DNA of 20,133 bases from Candidatus Staskawiczbacteria bacterium. GTDB lineage: Bacteria > Patescibacteriota > Minisyncoccia > Minisyncoccales > Staskawiczbacteraceae. Below the pieces are notes generated by a model. That model did not search any database, was not told the origin of the DNA, and worked only from the letters and a program-made list of their open reading frames with translations. The position numbers and the translations under genes are program-made. Numbering within the stretch: the stretch's first letter is position 1; the number at the start of each line of letters is the position of its first letter. The DNA lies in NCBI GenBank assembly GCA_903850725.1, contig CAINMG010000142.1, positions 1 through 20,133 of the forward strand, in the 5' to 3' direction. Shown here one piece after another: positions 6,489 through 13,949 of the stretch.

Positions 6489-7232
6489 TTAACTTTTCAA
6501 ATCTATATTATATTTTTCTTTGATTTCCTTTAAACGATAGGGCTCGAATCTTCGCAGATGATCTACAACCAATTTAACGTGGTGTTTTACATCGCCTTCA
6601 ACCTGAGAATATCCCCATGATTCGCTATTTAGTCGGCCCGTTATTGCATTAAGCATCTTTGCCAACACATCAAATAATGCTTTAATTTCCTCTCCGCTAA
6701 TGGGTGGTAATTCTGGTTTTTTAATATCGTCATGTGCAAGCCATTTGTTACGGTAAGTATCTAACTTCTCTATTGTGTCTTTATGCTTATTAAGGGTATT
6801 TTTTATTTTTATTAATTCATTGTGATCCATGCCTTTGTATTCCTGAGCCAATGTTTCAAGAAAAGCACGAGGTTGATTTTGGTTATATTCTTTGAATGCA
6901 TCAACGGTTAAACTCTTGAGATTGCTCTCTGTAAAGTTCAAAATTTTACCGATATGAAGCGCTTGTTTCGAAGAATCAAACATTTTTGCAAGTTCCAAGA
7001 AAAAGTATATGCGTAGTGATTCCTGTGCCATTCCAAAAAAATTATTGTATCTGTTAATTGTTTTTGCGTTTTCTTCGGCTTCGGACTGACCAACAATGTT
7101 TGTTGCAATAATCTCTCTAAATCCATCATATGCATAAAACGCACTAATCGCGCGGAAATATCTATGATGCATTTCCTTAGTATAATCCATCAAGGTTTTA
7201 AACTCTTTAGATTTTGATTGTTCGCTTGTCAT
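6489..7232 (-). CDS. AbiU2-like HEPN domain protein
   Basis: This 247-aa all-helical protein carries RNKWLAH at 161-167, the R-x(4-6)-H motif of HEPN ribonucleases, in a setting typical of the AbiU2 HEPN family: N-terminal FFGMAQESLRIYFFLELAKMFD, then YRNKWLAHDD and a C-terminal helix pair. HEPN proteins of this type cleave RNA and are linked to abortive infection; AbiU2 is part of lactococcal AbiU. It lies directly downstream (34 bp) of the OLD-like ATPase in the defence operon. RNA as target is family knowledge, and the substrate here is unknown. Confidence 0.75.
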   Translation of the reverse strand: MTSEQSKSKEFKTLMDYTKEMHHRYFRAISAFYAYDGFREIIATNIVGQSEAEENAKTINRYNNFFGMAQESLRIYFFLELAKMFDSSKQALHIGKILNFTESNLKSLTVDAFKEYNQNQPRAFLETLAQEYKGMDHNELIKIKNTLNKHKDTIEKLDTYRNKWLAHDDIKKPELPPISGEEIKALFDVLAKMLNAITGRLNSESWGYSQVEGDVKHHVKLVVDHLRRFEPYRLKEIKEKYNIDLKS

Positions 7233-7266
7233 TTTCTACGATTTTTATTTCTTCATCTGGCATAAT

Positions 7267-8871
7267 TTATTTTTTTATAACATCTTTTAGAAAATCCTTA
7301 AGTTTTATCTTCTTGTCCGTGCTCGAGTTGTTATCAATTTCATTGATTATATTCTGTATATAACGTACTGGATGCGTTGTATCGTCTCTCCAAGAGTCCA
7401 TTTCGCCGACTGGAACTACATAAATCCCATATTTTTTAGCCAAAACTATTGCATCCTCAATTCGTTTTTTCAAGGGAAGATCAGTGATACTCTCAATCCC
7501 TTTTTCTTTTAATGATTTTTTATCGACATCAGAAAAAATAGATAAATCATTTTTTAATTGACACAATAACTGTTTATCTGTTTCTTCAATTTTCAATGCA
7601 TCCCTATTAAAATATTCGCCAGAATAAAGAACGTCAATATCTACTATCACTACAACATTTATGTCACGGGAGATAAGGTTATCAAAGTTTTGAAAAACAG
7701 ATGGCTTGCCATTTAATCCAAGAAAATAAATATCTACGGCTTCATTTGGAAAATAATTCTGGCACGCATGTTGATAAATCATTCTATCGTCTTCGGCTTC
7801 GCAAAGAACAGTGAGCTTGTTAAAATAAGAATTTAAAATCTGCTCATTGTAATTTTGAGATCTAGATGGTGTCGGCGCTAAATTTCTTACTGAATAACCC
7901 CTCTCCTCTTGGTCATTCTTTAGGTGTATCACTTGAACATCTATAGACGCGGAAGTCATAACTCCTCTCAAGAATTCGCTATCGTGGGTAGAAATAAAAA
8001 CCTGTTTTCCGTTCGTTGCATTTTCAACTATAAATTGACCTAAACTTCTTCGTTGTGGGGAATGAAGGAATGCTTCTGGCTCATCAATTAATATAATCTC
8101 TTTTGACGGATTAAAAAGCGAATATAATATTTTGATATATGCCTTTAAACCATCTCCTTGATTTTGTAATAATTGAGAATGATCTTCCCAAAATTTTGCT
8201 TTTTCGATTAACGTTAACACTTGATTCTCAAGTTCTGTTTCTGGCTTCAACCTAATATCTTTTCTGCCTTGGGCAAGGTCATCAAAAGTAAGTTTTATAC
8301 TAAATACCCTTTGTATGTTATCAGAAATTTTTAGAAATAAATCACTTTCTGCGTATAAATATTGAACAACATCTTTATAGGCCTCTCCTATTTTTTCTAT
8401 TTGAGTAAAAAAGGGGCCCATTAATCTTGTTTCACAATTTTCAATTGCAGTAGCCATCCTTGTAAAAAACCTGTAGTAATACCACTCCTGATTGCGGGCA
8501 ATGCCCTTGAATACTTTATACACTCCCGCCATATCGCCCTTGTCTTTGATCGCTTGGAAAACCGGCTGATTCCATTCCAGCCTACCAAAAATGTTCGTGA
8601 TGCCGCTCTGCCCAACCTTAGTCTGTGTTTCCTCAAAAACAAGCTCACCGGAAATATTTGGAAAAAATAAATCAAACTTTGTTTTTAACTTATCAGATTC
8701 TATTGTTAATCCGGTTATCCATTTATTCTGCGCACCGATCTCTGCATTAGATAGTGCTATTTCTAATTCTTTAATAAGTGTACTTTTACCAGTATTGTTT
8801 GCACCGAGTATCAAATTTATTTTTGAACAAGCTAAATTCTTACCATTAATCTCAATTTCCTTAATATACAT
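7267..8871 (-). CDS. OLD-like AAA ATPase with C-terminal TOPRIM nuclease domain
   Basis: This 534-aa protein has an ABC-type ATPase with Walker A GANNTGKST (23-31), a signature-like QGDGLKAY (238-245), Walker B LIDEP (261-265) and H-loop STHDSEF (294-300). A TOPRIM-like domain follows, with acidic motifs CEAEDDR (357-363) and VVIVDID (407-413). This is the architecture of the OLD/GajA and related anti-phage ATPase nucleases, and also resembles the ATPase of PARIS. No UvrD-like GajB lies next to it, so it is not a classical Gabija pair. It starts 4 nt after the Res stop (TAATTTTATG), so translation is probably coupled. A role in DNA cleavage during phage attack is inferred. Confidence 0.8.
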   Translation of the reverse strand: MYIKEIEINGKNLACSKINLILGANNTGKSTLIKELEIALSNAEIGAQNKWITGLTIESDKLKTKFDLFFPNISGELVFEETQTKVGQSGITNIFGRLEWNQPVFQAIKDKGDMAGVYKVFKGIARNQEWYYYRFFTRMATAIENCETRLMGPFFTQIEKIGEAYKDVVQYLYAESDLFLKISDNIQRVFSIKLTFDDLAQGRKDIRLKPETELENQVLTLIEKAKFWEDHSQLLQNQGDGLKAYIKILYSLFNPSKEIILIDEPEAFLHSPQRRSLGQFIVENATNGKQVFISTHDSEFLRGVMTSASIDVQVIHLKNDQEERGYSVRNLAPTPSRSQNYNEQILNSYFNKLTVLCEAEDDRMIYQHACQNYFPNEAVDIYFLGLNGKPSVFQNFDNLISRDINVVVIVDIDVLYSGEYFNRDALKIEETDKQLLCQLKNDLSIFSDVDKKSLKEKGIESITDLPLKKRIEDAIVLAKKYGIYVVPVGEMDSWRDDTTHPVRYIQNIINEIDNNSSTDKKIKLKDFLKDVIKK

Positions 8872-8875
8872 AAAA

Positions 8876-11134
8876 TTATAATTCTCTTATTTTATTTAAA
8901 ACTTCTTCAATATTCACGTTATGGACTAAAAAGAAATGTAGCTTTCCGATGCCCAGTTTCTCCCAAGTTTTGCCGAGCTCTGTTTTGTAGTCGGTATCTT
9001 CGTTGCTAACCCTATCCTCTCCCTTCCATTCCAACAAGAGAATATTCCCTTTTTTGGTTAAAGCTATAAAATCCGGATAAAATTTATTTCTTTGCCAGCC
9101 CTGTAAATAAAAATCTTTCTTTTCCCTATTCCTAACCCAAAAATCAATATTTGGGAGAGTATCTAAATCTAACCTACCCAGAAAACTCAACTCTTCTTTG
9201 TTTAATTTATCAACCTTTATATAATAACTTTTATTAAATTGTTGTGGGAGTTTTTCTGACAAGGTTATCATTTCAGGAAATTTTTCAAACTTCTTTGCTC
9301 TTATCATCCCGTCTTTAAATAGTTTATCAAATTTCTGCTTTGCATAATTTTTCAAAACAGAATTAATAAGAGTATCGAGTTGCATAAGCAAAACATATCT
9401 GTTTACGGATAAATCGGCAATTGTATGGCCTTTAATTCCATCTATAATCTTATCTAAAAACTTAACCTTGTCCTCTCTGTCAATCATCGTAAATCTTAAT
9501 TTTTTATCCAGCCATTGAACCAGCTCTCCTTTTGAGCAGTTTCGATCTTTATAGCTCAATTTTAGAGCTTGTTGAGCGCCTCTAACCCATTGATTTCCCT
9601 CCTTAATATCTATTATTGCGCGTCCATCACTATCGTAATGCGTTATAAATTCAAAATCACAGTCTTGTTTATACAATTTAAAGTCCTCCCCAATTAAATC
9701 TTCAAAGGTTAACTCTTCATCACCATAGGCCATCATCGGCACTGAAAAATCGTTCTTAAATTGTCTCTCTACATCAAACTCGTATTTTTGATTTTCGCCA
9801 GATTTAATTAAATCTTTACTGCTATATCCGTTGCTTTCTAAGCCAGAAATTATTTGGCCCGCTGCCTCATTAAAGTTTTTAGCCGAGGCAAAAACATAAC
9901 TTCTATTTAAAATCTCATTATCTTTTCTATTGGCATCTGGCATTCTCATAATTCTCCCTATTATCTGCTCCACGGCGACTCTTGAGCCGATATTGGCAAC
10001 AGATATTAAGATGTACGCAAAGGAGCAATCCCAGCCCTCTGCAAGCGCGTTCACTGTGATTATATATCTAATCTTGCAATTCTTAGCGAATAAATCCACG
10101 CCCTCTAACTCATTAGTTTTTGAGGTTTTTATAGCTACTTCCTCTTCTGATATTTTTCTGTCTTTTACCAAAAATTCTTTAATCTTGCCTACAGTTATTT
10201 TTTTATCATCTTCTTTCTCTTGTTCTGCCTGTAATAATACTATTGGCCTTATTCCTTCTTTTTCTTTTTTAGATATTTTCTCTAATTCCTCCCGTTTTGC
10301 AATACCTTGCATTATAGCATCCTGCCATTGACTATGGCTTTCAAGAACCAACGGAAGTTTTACCATTTGTTCTTCTTTCAGTTCTGAAGAATGAATCTCA
10401 ACCAAGATATTACTCCCCAATCTGGGAGTTGCCGTATATTCAATAACAAAACTCGGGTTTAACTCCTTCAAAAAAGTTATGGATAATTCTGTTTTTGTTT
10501 TATGGCCTTCGTCAATAACAATTAATGGGTTACTTAATCTAATAACATTGGCCAGTGAGTTTATAACTCCGGACTCATCTTTTTCTAATATTTTTAAATC
10601 TCCTATATTTTCAAAATGGTTCAGCAATGCTCCATTTTCTTTGTAAACTTTATATTTATTCTGTATAGTTTTCTCTTTTCTAAAAGCTTCCAAACTCGAA
10701 ATAATAATGCAGAGGTTATCTTCAACATCTCCCTTCGTAATTCTTAATGCTTCTTCATTGGAAAATATTTTAACATTGTTATCAAAGTATTCGTCCAGTA
10801 TCTTCCTGTGGGAGTCTTTCCTATTTTTAAACTTTTGAAGTGTTTGAGTTTTTATGGCTTCTGATGGCACAAACCACATAACAATACCTTTTCCCAACTT
10901 TTCAGTTAAAAGATTTTCCATAATCAGAGTTGTTGCATGGCAACCAACCAATGTCTTTCCTCCTCCCGTTGGTATCTTTATGCAAACAAAAGGAACTTCA
11001 GATCCAAAATAATCTTCGTTATATGATTTACCGGAAACAGAAATGAAGGCATGCTTCGGCCCAAACTTATCAGTTTCCAATAAGTAATCTTTTAATATGT
11101 CTAACGTTGTTTGTTGATATTTTTTAAGTTCCAT
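8876..11134 (-). CDS. res: Type III restriction enzyme Res subunit (SF2 helicase-nuclease)
   Basis: This 752-aa protein has SF2 motifs in order: PTGGGKT (55-61), DEGH (207-210), TATP (233-236), ALAEGWDCSFAYIL (361-374) and QIIGRIMR (388-395), as in Type III Res and related DEAD/DEAH subunits. The C-terminus holds a PD-(D/E)XK nuclease: PDF (D688), then LLLEWKG (E702, K704). It is shorter than the usual 850-1000 aa of EcoP-type Res but carries all core motifs. It lies 4 bp after the small membrane protein gene and one gene after mod, as expected for a restriction-modification operon in which Mod recognises and Res translocates and cuts. Confidence 0.85.
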   Translation of the reverse strand: MELKKYQQTTLDILKDYLLETDKFGPKHAFISVSGKSYNEDYFGSEVPFVCIKIPTGGGKTLVGCHATTLIMENLLTEKLGKGIVMWFVPSEAIKTQTLQKFKNRKDSHRKILDEYFDNNVKIFSNEEALRITKGDVEDNLCIIISSLEAFRKEKTIQNKYKVYKENGALLNHFENIGDLKILEKDESGVINSLANVIRLSNPLIVIDEGHKTKTELSITFLKELNPSFVIEYTATPRLGSNILVEIHSSELKEEQMVKLPLVLESHSQWQDAIMQGIAKREELEKISKKEKEGIRPIVLLQAEQEKEDDKKITVGKIKEFLVKDRKISEEEVAIKTSKTNELEGVDLFAKNCKIRYIITVNALAEGWDCSFAYILISVANIGSRVAVEQIIGRIMRMPDANRKDNEILNRSYVFASAKNFNEAAGQIISGLESNGYSSKDLIKSGENQKYEFDVERQFKNDFSVPMMAYGDEELTFEDLIGEDFKLYKQDCDFEFITHYDSDGRAIIDIKEGNQWVRGAQQALKLSYKDRNCSKGELVQWLDKKLRFTMIDREDKVKFLDKIIDGIKGHTIADLSVNRYVLLMQLDTLINSVLKNYAKQKFDKLFKDGMIRAKKFEKFPEMITLSEKLPQQFNKSYYIKVDKLNKEELSFLGRLDLDTLPNIDFWVRNREKKDFYLQGWQRNKFYPDFIALTKKGNILLLEWKGEDRVSNEDTDYKTELGKTWEKLGIGKLHFFLVHNVNIEEVLNKIREL

Positions 11135-11138
11135 AAAA

Positions 11139-11384
11139 TTATTTTTTTAACCCTACAATGATAGATATAATCAACGCTATTACAGAAATAATAATTGTTA
11201 CTATATTAAACCATGTTTGAAATGTTTTTTGATAACGCAAGTTTTGATATTGAAGTGCGTCGGAATGCGTCATCCATAAATTACAGTGTTTACAAATAGC
11301 TGCACCCAAACGATTACCGGAATCATTAGTTACAAAACTCCAATCTTTATGTTTACACTTTTCTTGGTTAATTTTTGTTTCCAT
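11139..11384 (-). CDS. Small zinc-ribbon-like membrane protein between mod and res
   Basis: This 81-aa protein has an N-terminal pattern C-x-H (CKHKDW) and C-x-x-C (CKHC), probably one zinc site, then a charged stretch. A single hydrophobic helix of about 20 residues (NIVTIIISVIALIISIIVG) lies near the end, closing with LKK. That is a tail-anchored topology with the zinc domain in the cytoplasm. It sits 5 bp after mod and 4 bp before res, so it belongs to the restriction-modification operon. I do not know a standard Type III component like it; an effector or membrane tether is a guess. Confidence 0.7.
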   Translation of the reverse strand: METKINQEKCKHKDWSFVTNDSGNRLGAAICKHCNLWMTHSDALQYQNLRYQKTFQTWFNIVTIIISVIALIISIIVGLKK

Positions 11385-11389
11385 AAAAT

Positions 11390-12913
11390 TTAATATACTT
11401 TTACTTCGTATGGTATCTGCTTAAATTGAATATTATATTCTGCTAATATCTTATCATCTATCAAACATTTATCCGCATAAATAACCTTTTTGTTATTTGA
11501 CTTTGGAAGTTTTTTAAGAAAATCCTTATTTAAAATATTCTTTCCTTTCCCTTTAAATAAAAGATAATACTGTATATCACCATATTCTCCTATGACATTT
11601 CCCGAGACTACTTTTTTATCTAAATTAGTATTTGTTTCTGTGAAATAAATATAAGTCGCGAGTTGTTCAAAACTACACTCTTCCTCTATTTGTCCTTCCT
11701 CGTTAAAAAGTGGCTTGCCAAGTTCGCAATACTCAAAGCCATCACTATAATCATATTTTTTGATTGCTCTTTTTATTCTTTCGGCAGTCATATCTCTTGA
11801 AACATTATCTTCCATCTCAATAATGATAAATTTTCTTTCACCACTATCTTCCTTATTTAAATCTAAAACTGCATGGCCGGTTGTTCCCGACCCAGCGAAT
11901 GAGTCCAAAACAACATCGTCTTTTTTTGTGGTAATACCTATTAAGTGTTTAATCAATTCAATTGGTTTGGGATTACTAAATACCTCTTGTTTACCAAAAA
12001 TCTCCGCCAACATTCTCGCGGCACTATCAGTCGTACCATGATCATCAAGTAAGTTTGGCTGAGCAGAATAGGTGTCCTTATCCTCAAAGTCGTATATTTT
12101 AAGTTTTATTGTTCCTTTTTCATTTATAAACCTACCTTTCTTTTCCAGCTCCATTGCCTTTTCTATGCCTATCTGCCATCTTTTACCAACCCTCGGTTTA
12201 GTCCCTAAAATTGGGAATTGCATAGACTCCCTTATGTACTCACCTGCATTCTTCTTTTCAATAATAGTTAAGCGATATTTTCCCTCCTTATCTTCATGCG
12301 GATAATCTCTCGTCTCTTTTAAGCGAATGCGAGGCATCAACTTTGCTTTTTCTGTTTTTCCATAGCAAATAATGAAATCCGTAAGAGAACTAACCTGCGC
12401 CCCTGCAACATTTGTTGATGTTCCCTTCTTTTTCCAAATAAAAGTTGTAATAAAATTATCTTCTAAAAATATTTCATCAAAAATATGTTTTAAATCACAA
12501 TGCTCATTATCGTCTATGCTCACAAATATAACTCCATCCTCACTTAATAAGTCTCTTAAGAGTTTTAATCTCGGATACATCATGCACAGCCACTTATCAT
12601 GTCTACACAAATCTTCTGATTGTGACCCGACCACCTTGCCTAACCATTTTTTAATTTTTGGAGAATTGACTCTGTCATTATAAACCCATTTTTCACCGCC
12701 AGTATTATATGGCGGATCTATAAAAATACATTTAATCTTTCCACCATAATAAGGCATCAATGCCTTTAACGCCTCTAAATTATCACCGTGAATAATTAAA
12801 TTTTGGGAGTTCTCGCCAACCGAAGCAGACTTAACTTTCTTCAAAAGTTTGAATGGGACTTCTTTATCGTGGTTTATGACTGCTTCTTTTCCTACCCAAT
12901 TTAATGATGGCAT
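11390..12913 (-). CDS. mod: Type III DNA (adenine-N6) methyltransferase Mod subunit
   Basis: This 507-aa protein has the beta-class order: catalytic motif IV DPPYNTG (66-72) comes first and the SAM-binding FAGSGTTGHA (339-348) late, with a variable target-recognition segment between (about 155-320). Beta-class N6-adenine methyltransferases are the Mod subunits of Type III systems and the family D12/N4N6 relatives. It methylates one strand of a short asymmetric site and directs Res. The ATG lies 1 nt after the TAA of the upstream nuclease gene (TAATATG). Length is slightly shorter than EcoP15I Mod. The target site cannot be read from the sequence. Confidence 0.9.
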   Translation of the reverse strand: MPSLNWVGKEAVINHDKEVPFKLLKKVKSASVGENSQNLIIHGDNLEALKALMPYYGGKIKCIFIDPPYNTGGEKWVYNDRVNSPKIKKWLGKVVGSQSEDLCRHDKWLCMMYPRLKLLRDLLSEDGVIFVSIDDNEHCDLKHIFDEIFLEDNFITTFIWKKKGTSTNVAGAQVSSLTDFIICYGKTEKAKLMPRIRLKETRDYPHEDKEGKYRLTIIEKKNAGEYIRESMQFPILGTKPRVGKRWQIGIEKAMELEKKGRFINEKGTIKLKIYDFEDKDTYSAQPNLLDDHGTTDSAARMLAEIFGKQEVFSNPKPIELIKHLIGITTKKDDVVLDSFAGSGTTGHAVLDLNKEDSGERKFIIIEMEDNVSRDMTAERIKRAIKKYDYSDGFEYCELGKPLFNEEGQIEEECSFEQLATYIYFTETNTNLDKKVVSGNVIGEYGDIQYYLLFKGKGKNILNKDFLKKLPKSNNKKVIYADKCLIDDKILAEYNIQFKQIPYEVKVY

Positions 12914-12914
12914 A

Positions 12915-13367
12915 TTATTTACTATTTTGAATAACTTTTAGTTTTCTATGATTATATTCTTCAACTTCTCCATTCTCATTGACTATAAAAATACTAATCC
13001 TTAATCTATTGCAAACATAATACGGGATCTTTGCTAATACTCTACTCTTAAAAGAGTAAGGAAATGCAATACCATAATTATAACCGCCATATATAGCTTT
13101 CCGATCTGTATGCATTCTCGTAATGATCTGTCCTAATGCGGAATTCATTGCACTGCTTCGCCACCCTTCGGGAGAAATAACCTTTTCGCCCGGGTCTCCC
13201 TTGCATTCAACTAAAAAATACCAACCGCACTTCTTATGCTTCATTTTTATATCAACTCCGTGCTCCCTTAAACCTGTTGGCTTTACCGGTTTGTTGAATC
13301 CTTTCACATCCGATAGATAATTTATAACATTTTCTTGGACAAATGTTTCTGTTAATAACTTTGACAT
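12915..13367 (-). CDS. PD-(D/E)XK nuclease-like protein
   Basis: This 150-aa protein has a restriction-endonuclease-like core: an N-terminal helix (FVQENVINYLSDVKGF), then HGVDIKM (D39), FLVECKGD (E54, K56), and SALGQI (Q80) one helix later. Together these form the D...ExK...Q pattern of the PD-(D/E)XK fold. It leads the defence operon and is coupled to mod (1-nt gap). Res already has its own nuclease domain, so this would be an additional nuclease or a modification-dependent accessory. A conserved PD-(D/E)XK fold with a non-restriction role is possible. Confidence 0.7.
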   Translation of the reverse strand: MSKLLTETFVQENVINYLSDVKGFNKPVKPTGLREHGVDIKMKHKKCGWYFLVECKGDPGEKVISPEGWRSSAMNSALGQIITRMHTDRKAIYGGYNYGIAFPYSFKSRVLAKIPYYVCNRLRISIFIVNENGEVEEYNHRKLKVIQNSK

Positions 13368-13377
13368 AATTATCTTA

Positions 13378-13405
13378 ATTTTACTCTTTTTTAACTAAAC
13401 TTCAA
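13378..13405 (-). promoter_or_regulatory. Probable promoter of the defence operon
   Basis: TTGAAG (13400-13405) and TAAAAT (13378-13383) are separated by 16 bp. The start would fall at about 13371, giving only a few leader nucleotides before ATG 13367. The match is weaker than that of the phage and khpA promoters, but it lies between the rpmG terminator and the first defence gene. Confidence 0.45.
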
Positions 13406-13414
13406 TATACAACC

Positions 13415-13438
13415 AAAAAGTACCATAAACAATGGTAC
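13415..13438 (-). terminator. Terminator after rpmG
   Basis: GTACCAT/ATGGTAC (13420-13426 and 13432-13438) form a 7-bp stem with a 5-nt loop, followed on the minus strand by TTTTT (13419-13415). It lies 35 bp after the rpmG stop and separates it from the defence operon. The stem is AT-rich, so leakage into the operon is plausible. Confidence 0.6.
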
Positions 13439-13472
13439 CTTCTTACGACTATCTTCCGAACAAAAGACTACC

Positions 13473-13637
13473 TTAACCTTTGCGACCTTCTTTATGCTTG
13501 GTGTGTTTTTTGCAAGAATTACAAAATTTTTGCATTTCTAGTTTTGTTTCAGCTACTTTTTTTGATTTTTTTGTAAAATAGTTGACTGTTTTACAAGCAC
13601 TACATTGAATCTTTAAAAATGGTTTTTTTGCTGCCAC
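13473..13637 (-). CDS. rpmG: Large ribosomal subunit protein bL33
   Basis: This 54-aa protein, from a GTG start at 13637 to TAA at 13473-13475, begins MAAKKPFLKIQCSACKTVNY, continues FTKKSKKVAETKLEMQKFC and ends CNSCKKHTKHKEGRKG. This is bL33 of the zinc-binding (C+) type with two CxxC pairs (C12/C15 and C39/C42). The length is normal for L33. No ATG is available upstream, and GTG directly follows ATACA without a Shine-Dalgarno. It follows tRNA-Thr, a common neighbourhood for rpmG, and a terminator hairpin lies just after it. Confidence 0.93.
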   Translation of the reverse strand: MAAKKPFLKIQCSACKTVNYFTKKSKKVAETKLEMQKFCNSCKKHTKHKEGRKG

Positions 13638-13641
13638 TGTA

Positions 13642-13709
13642 TTTAGGGTTTAGGGTATAGGGTATAGGGTATAGTTAAACTAGACGCTAGACGCTAAAAG
13701 CTAAACGCT
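13642..13709. repeat. Two adjoining heptanucleotide tandem repeat tracts
   Basis: TTTAGGG occurs at 13642-13648 and 13649-13655, then TATAGGG at 13656-13662 and 13663-13669, followed by a partial TATAG. A second tract with the same 7-bp period follows: CTAGACG at 13680-13686 and 13687-13693, CTAAAAG at 13694-13700 and CTAAACG at 13701-13707. Both lie in the spacer between tRNA-Thr and rpmG. The first resembles plant telomere repeats, but only by chance of sequence. Confidence 0.8.
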
Positions 13710-13725
13710 TTATGATTTCTTCCGA

Positions 13726-13800
13726 TGGAGCCGATGGCCAGAATTGGACTGGCGACCTTTTTCTTACCAAGAAAATGCTCTACCACTGAGCTACATCGGC
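13726..13800 (-). tRNA. tRNA-Thr (anticodon GGT)
   Basis: A full 75-nt cloverleaf is visible. The acceptor is GCCGATG/CATCGGC, the D stem GCTC/GAGC with G18G19 present, and the anticodon stem TTTTC/GAAAA with loop TTGGTAA (GGT). The variable loop is AGGTC, the T stem GCCAG/CTGGC, and discriminator T plus an encoded CCA (13726-13728) complete it. The T-loop reads TCCAATT, so position 55 (13747) is C where U/pseudouridine is near-universal. It is probably transcribed with tRNA-Tyr upstream and rpmG downstream. Confidence 0.95.
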
Positions 13801-13814
13801 ATATATTCGAAATG

Positions 13815-13897
13815 TGGGCAGGATAGGACTTGCACCTATGAAGGGGAAACCCCGACAGATTTACAGTCTGTTGCCTTTGCTGCTCAGCCACCTGCCC
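13815..13897 (-). tRNA. tRNA-Tyr (anticodon GTA), long variable arm
   Basis: This is a type II tRNA: acceptor GGGCAGG/CCTGCCC with discriminator A, anticodon stem ACAGA/TCTGT with loop CTGTAAA (GTA), a long variable arm containing GGGG/CCCC, and T stem ATAGG/CCTAT. CCA is not encoded (the next bases are CAT), unlike the neighbouring tRNA-Thr. The T-loop is TGCAAGT, so position 55 (13833) is G instead of U. The D-loop appears to have A where G18 is expected, next to a retained G19. Confidence 0.93.
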
Positions 13898-13911
13898 AAA
13901 TCTATGTTATA

Positions 13912-13940
13912 TTTATATCACAAAATTTATAGTCTTTCAA
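13912..13940 (-). promoter_or_regulatory. Probable promoter for tRNA-Tyr/tRNA-Thr/rpmG
   Basis: TTGAAA (13935-13940) and TATAAA (13912-13917) are separated by 17 bp. The start is expected at about 13905, 8 nt before the tRNA-Tyr 5' end. It lies in the short gap after the trmD stop. Confidence 0.5.
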
Positions 13941-13949
13941 TCCCCTGCA

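Noticed and set aside
7267..11134. Classical Gabija pair (GajA plus UvrD-like GajB)
   Set aside because: The neighbouring helicase has Type III Res motifs and a C-terminal PD-(D/E)XK domain, not UvrD motifs, and Mod is in the same operon.
9930..12683. Several plus-strand open frames of 75-135 codons opposite res and mod
   Set aside because: They run antisense to genes with clear catalytic motifs, have low-complexity serine/leucine-rich translations and lack start signals. They are reflections of the real genes.
13642..13675. Telomere-like TTTAGGG repeats implying eukaryotic DNA or a linear chromosome end
   Set aside because: Only two exact units, changing into TATAGGG, in the spacer between bacterial tRNA-Thr and rpmG. 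A slippage-type tandem repeat explains it.
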